Assembly (NCBI GenBank): GCA_934728205.1
Contig: CAKVEH010000069.1
Location: 1-7,249 of the forward strand
Length of the DNA stretch: 7,249 bases
Source of the DNA: an uncultured Helicobacteraceae bacterium
GTDB lineage: Bacteria; Campylobacterota; Campylobacteria; Campylobacterales; Helicobacteraceae
Direction: 5' to 3'
Each line of letters starts with the position of its first letter. Position 1 is the first letter of the stretch. A program made the translations under genes and the position numbers. Of this stretch, positions 6,442 to 7,249 are shown one piece after another. Below the pieces are notes generated by a model, which saw nothing but the letters and a program-made list of their open reading frames with translations, was not told the DNA's origin and did not search any database.

Positions 6442-6675
6442 CTACTTTGAGGATGTTATCTTGCTTACGCGCTCACTCATCTTTGCCCCCACACTTTTCC
6501 AATACGCCAATCTCTCTGCATCAAACTTTATCACCACAGGTTCACTTAGTGGGTTGTAATGCCCGATAGATTCTATCCAGCCTCCATCACGCTTCTTACG
6601 AGAATCTGTAACGACTATGCGATAAAAAGGTTTTTTCTTGCGCCCCATTCTTGTCAAACGAATTACGGTTGCCAT
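6442..6675 (-). CDS. rpsP: 30S ribosomal protein S16 (bS16)
   Basis: Small-subunit structural protein needed for 30S assembly. The 77 residues are of normal length and show the family pattern: [19 protein letters not shown] at 4-22, [19 protein letters not shown] (24-42) and [17 protein letters not shown]. The ATG at 6675 has a strong AAGGAG with 5-base spacing. It is the first gene of the rpsP-khpA-rimM-trmD-rplS unit and follows ffh by 141 bases that contain two TATAAT boxes. Confidence 0.98.
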   Translation of the reverse strand: MATVIRLTRMGRKKKPFYRIVVTDSRKKRDGGWIESIGHYNPLSEPVVIKFDAERLAYWKSVGAKMSERVSKITSSK

Positions 6676-6724
6676 ATTTTCTCCTTGTTGTTTTTATGCC
6701 TGTCTATCTTTAGGATTGTTTGGC

Positions 6725-6730
6725 ATTATA
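6725..6730 (-). promoter_or_regulatory. Proximal -10 box of the rpsP operon
   Basis: A perfect TATAAT on the minus strand (context AAGGTATAATGCC), about 50 bases upstream of the rpsP ATG. The predicted transcript start is near 6718, with a leader of about 43 bases. No clear -35 element is seen; T-rich stretches upstream fit the style of Campylobacterota promoters. Confidence 0.55.
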
Positions 6731-6754
6731 CCTTAAAGACAAACAAAAATGCGG

Positions 6755-6760
6755 ATTATA
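6755..6760 (-). promoter_or_regulatory. Distal -10 box of the rpsP operon
   Basis: A second perfect TATAAT on the minus strand, exactly 30 bases upstream of the proximal one (context AGTTTATAATCC). It would start transcripts near 6748 with a leader of about 73 bases. The two may be tandem promoters for this ribosomal unit, or only one may be active. Confidence 0.45.
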
Positions 6761-6816
6761 AACTATTTTTGCTTAAATGCGCCTTATATTTTGTCTAAAC
6801 TTCAGCCTTTATTATG

Positions 6817-7249
6817 CTACCTCATTGGCATTTTTGCCCCGCCAAGCATACCCATAAGCTCCTGCATACCACCTTTTTGGCTGAGTTTTTTTGCCATTTT
6901 TTGCGCATTATCAAACTGCTTAATAATGCGATTGATGTCTTGGACTTCCAGCCCACTTCCTTGTGCTATTCTTTTGCGGCGCGAGCCATTTAAAATTTCT
7001 GGATTCTCTCTTTCTTTGCGCGTCATAGAATTTACCATTGCTTTAATATTTTTTACTTCTTTAGAATTGTCTAAATCTACATCTTTTAGCCCACTTGCCA
7101 CATTATTAAGCCCAGGCACCATTGAGAGTATAGAGCTCACAGAGCCAAGTTTTTTGATATTTTCCATTTGAGTTATAAAATCCTCAAAGCTAAACTGCCC
7201 TTTTTTAAGTTTTTTACCAATGTCTTTTGCCTCTTTTTCGCTCATCACT
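6817..7249 (-). CDS. ffh: Signal recognition particle GTPase Ffh, C-terminal part (start lies beyond the window)
   Basis: Ffh binds 4.5S RNA and signal sequences and delivers nascent inner-membrane proteins to FtsY. Only about the last 143 codons are present. They cover the end of the GTPase region and the methionine-rich M domain: FSFEDFITQMENIKKLG, SILSMVPGL, NSMTRKERENPEILNGSRRKRIAQGSG (the SRP RNA-binding helix-turn-helix), DINRIIKQFDNAQKMAKKL and a Met/Gly-rich tail ending KMPMR. The frame runs to the window edge; the GTG near 7248 and the ATG at 7245 are internal codons, because the N and G domains must lie to the right. The stop is TAG at 6817-6819. Ffh immediately upstream of rpsP is the usual order in this phylum. 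Confidence 0.97.
   Translation of the reverse strand, partial: VMSEKEAKDIGKKLKKGQFSFEDFITQMENIKKLGSVSSILSMVPGLNNVASGLKDVDLDNSKEVKNIKAMVNSMTRKERENPEILNGSRRKRIAQGSGLEVQDINRIIKQFDNAQKMAKKLSQKGGMQELMGMLGGAKMPMR

Noticed and set aside
6749..7171. 140-codon plus-strand open frame with hydrophobic segments
   Set aside because: Antisense to the conserved Ffh M domain; apparent hydrophobicity arises from the reverse complement of Lys/Met-rich codons.
7243..7248. Apparent GTG/ATG start of a short 143-codon gene at the right edge
   Set aside because: The protein is the Ffh M domain, so these codons are internal and the gene continues beyond the window.

Overview
The window is AT-rich chromosomal DNA from a Campylobacterota bacterium, most likely an enterohepatic-type Helicobacter or a close relative. 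This rests on three things: the gene order ffh-rpsP-KH gene-rimM-trmD-rplS, which I recall from both Helicobacter pylori and Campylobacter; Asd and TrmD sequences that resemble members of that group; and A+T-rich promoters with clear TATAAT -10 boxes. The genus is an inference; no 16S rRNA or other species marker is present.

Layout: eleven genes lie head to tail on the minus strand and fill nearly everything from 100 to the right edge. One plus-strand gene contributes only its last 19 codons (1-60) and converges on hemE. In transcription order (right to left) the genes are: ffh (3' part only), rpsP, khpA (KH-domain RNA-binding protein), rimM, trmD, rplS, fdhD, a small DUF4878-like lipoprotein, a membrane-anchored YiiX/C92-type papain-fold hydrolase, asd and hemE.

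Functional blocks: (1) 4452-7249 is the translation/secretion block: SRP GTPase M domain, ribosomal proteins bS16 and bL19, the 30S maturation factor RimM, the tRNA m1G37 methyltransferase TrmD and KhpA. khpA/rimM and trmD/rplS overlap, and the rimM stop codon abuts the trmD start, so translational coupling is likely. Two TATAAT boxes 30 bp apart precede rpsP. (2) 3478-4359 is fdhD, the sulfurtransferase needed to make formate dehydrogenase active; no formate dehydrogenase subunit lies in the window. (3) 2266-3360 is a two-gene envelope pair of unknown function (lipoprotein plus hydrolase), the least characterised part. (4) 100-2150 is asd-hemE, joined by a stop/start overlap behind a good TATAAT promoter; it links the aspartate-family amino acid/diaminopimelate pathway with haem synthesis.

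I saw no mobile element, CRISPR array, tRNA, rRNA or convincing intrinsic terminator, and no intergenic gap exceeds about 150 bases. This is largely a conserved housekeeping region, and I found no evidence of a new multi-gene system. The points most worth a second look are the unusual cysteine pattern in FdhD, the altered TrmD catalytic region with a 10-bp tandem repeat, and the lipoprotein/hydrolase pair.
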